Assembly (NCBI GenBank): GCA_934402515.1
Contig: CAKRTZ010000041.1
Coordinates: forward strand, 1-21,221
Reading direction: 5' to 3'
Length of the DNA stretch: 21,221 nucleotides
Origin: an uncultured Lachnospiraceae bacterium
GTDB taxonomy: Bacteria; Bacillota; Clostridia; Lachnospirales; Lachnospiraceae
In this document: piece after piece, positions 20,125 to 21,221 of the stretch
Layout of the letters: every line of letters begins with the position of its first letter
Numbering within the stretch: the stretch's first letter is position 1
Notes under the pieces: generated by a model
What the model saw: the letters and a program-made list of their open reading frames with translations, nothing else
What the model was told of the DNA's origin: nothing
The model's database searches: none
Made by a program: the position numbers and the translations under genes

Positions 20125-21221
20125 ATGAAGAAAGAATACACCTCGAAGGAACTGTTTGCCCGTTTCCTTCCATATTTTAAACCCTATTGGCGCACACTGG
20201 TTTTCGATCTGGTCTGTGCCGGAATGACCACCCTCTGTGAGCTGGTTTTACCCATGATCCTGCGTTATATCACCAATGTGGCGTTGGTAGATCCCGGGAG
20301 CTTTACCCTGGAAATCATTCTGCGGATGAGTCTGCTGTATCTGCTGCTGCGGATTATCGACTGCCTGGGCAGCTATTATATGGCGGGAACCGGACATATC
20401 ATGGGCGCCAGAATGGAGACGGATATGCGCAGGGATGCCTATGACCATCTGATGCGCCTGTCTGATACTTACTATAACAATACCAAGATTGGTCAGATCA
20501 TGGGAAGAATCACCAATGATCTGTTTGAGGTAACGGAGTTCTCCCACCATTGTCCGGAGGAGTTTTTTATTGCAGCGGTAAAAATCGTGGTATCCTTTGT
20601 GATTCTGGTGCGGATTCATGTATGGCTGACTTTGATCATTTTCCTGATCGTACCGGTAATGGCAGTGGTCTGCATGAAGATCAATTTCCGCATGCGGGGA
20701 GCTTTCCGCAGCCAGAGAGAACAGATCGGTGAACTGAATGCCCGTATTGAGGATTCCCTGTTAGGGCATAAGGTGGTGAAAGCGTTCACCAACGAACATC
20801 GTGAGATGGATAAGTTTGAACAGGATAACCAGAAGTTTTTCGGAATCAAAAAACTTACCTATCACATTATGGCACTGTTTAACGCCACCACCAAGATTTT
20901 TGAGGGTGCCATGTACCTGGCCGTGATTCTGGCGGGTTCTTTGTTTTTATATTATGGGCAGATTGAGGCCGGTGATCTGGTGGCTTACACCATGTATGTG
21001 GCAACCCTGATCACCACCATTCGCCGCATCATTGAATTTGCGGAACAATTCCAGAGAGGTATGACGGGAATTGAGAGATTTGTGCAGATCATGGATGCGG
21101 ACATTGAAATTTTTGATGAGCCGGATGCAGTGCCGTTGGAACGTACCCAGGGGAATATCCGCTTCGACAATGTAAGTTTTGAATATCCCGATGATCACAA
21201 CCAGGTATTTCAGAATCTGAA
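20125..21221 (+). CDS. ABC exporter, permease-ATPase fusion, cut at the window end
   Basis: 365 codons are visible and the frame runs off the window. The part seen is the six-helix exporter domain (ABC transporter type 1): coupling segments RMETDMRRDAYDHLMRL and YNNTKIGQIMGRITND, then RSQREQIGELNARIEDSLLGHKVVKAFTNE and the linker with GMTGIERF. The nucleotide-binding domain begins with IRFDNVSFEYPD just before the edge, so the Walker motifs lie outside. It belongs to the MsbA/BmrA/lipid-and-multidrug type, normally 570-620 residues and often paired with a second half-transporter. GGAG 12 nt before the ATG is somewhat far. Substrate unknown. A leader with a possible attenuator precedes it. Confidence 0.92.
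   Translation, partial: MKKEYTSKELFARFLPYFKPYWRTLVFDLVCAGMTTLCELVLPMILRYITNVALVDPGSFTLEIILRMSLLYLLLRIIDCLGSYYMAGTGHIMGARMETDMRRDAYDHLMRLSDTYYNNTKIGQIMGRITNDLFEVTEFSHHCPEEFFIAAVKIVVSFVILVRIHVWLTLIIFLIVPVMAVVCMKINFRMRGAFRSQREQIGELNARIEDSLLGHKVVKAFTNEHREMDKFEQDNQKFFGIKKLTYHIMALFNATTKIFEGAMYLAVILAGSLFLYYGQIEAGDLVAYTMYVATLITTIRRIIEFAEQFQRGMTGIERFVQIMDADIEIFDEPDAVPLERTQGNIRFDNVSFEYPDDHNQVFQNL

Overview
The window reads as chromosomal DNA from an anaerobic, spore-forming Firmicute of the Clostridia, most likely a Lachnospiraceae-type gut bacterium. The basis is an orphan spoVAD, a PheB-type ACT protein followed by homoserine dehydrogenase and aspartate kinase, a ThrH-type phosphotransferase, FliB/YkgJ cysteine-cluster proteins, strong AGGAGG-like ribosome sites and SigA-type promoters. 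The genus cannot be named from the sequence alone. Both ends cut genes: a YkgJ-family protein on the left and an ABC exporter on the right.

Layout. 1-3076: the tail of a YkgJ-type protein, then two leftward genes, a CaCA-family cation antiporter with a ~210-nt leader that looks like an ON-type attenuator/riboswitch, and an SGNH/GDSL hydrolase. 3089-7728: rightward genes for an Sfp-type phosphopantetheinyl transferase, GreA, an unknown membrane-anchored protein, a FliB-like lysine methylase and SpoVAD. Between fliB and spoVAD lies a 13-bp hairpin that is terminator-like and also holds the spoVAD ribosome site. 7820-10962: ACT protein, homoserine dehydrogenase and aspartate kinase, the entry to threonine/methionine/lysine synthesis. 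11108-16998: a probable operon of a MacB-like ATPase, a secreted membrane-anchored beta-sandwich protein, a MacB/FtsX permease, a membrane-anchored GH3-like protein that has lost the usual catalytic His motif, and ThrH, closed by a strong terminator.

17068-19260: an AT-richer cassette with a leftward XRE repressor gene facing three rightward genes for small membrane proteins, two of them with zinc ribbons. Paired copies of TTCTAAAGATGAA flank the divergent promoters. It ends with a CRP-like palindrome and a terminator. 19261-19799 has no credible gene. It holds an array of CCYATAAG/CTTATRGG inverted repeats, including two nearly identical 63-bp units, then a structured element with a UUCG hairpin. 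19800-19872 is a leftward tRNA-Gly(GCC) with its own promoter and terminator. The window ends in an ABC exporter whose leader contains another terminator-like hairpin.

How the parts fit: hom, aspartate kinase, the ACT protein and (at a distance) ThrH serve aspartate-family amino acid synthesis. The MacB-like ATPase, permease, secreted protein and GH3-like protein look like one envelope complex. The XRE cassette looks like a self-regulated accessory unit of unknown function. The least explained features are the 19.26-19.6 kb repeat array, the antiporter leader, the spoVAD hairpin and the degenerate GH3 protein tied to a MacB-like system.
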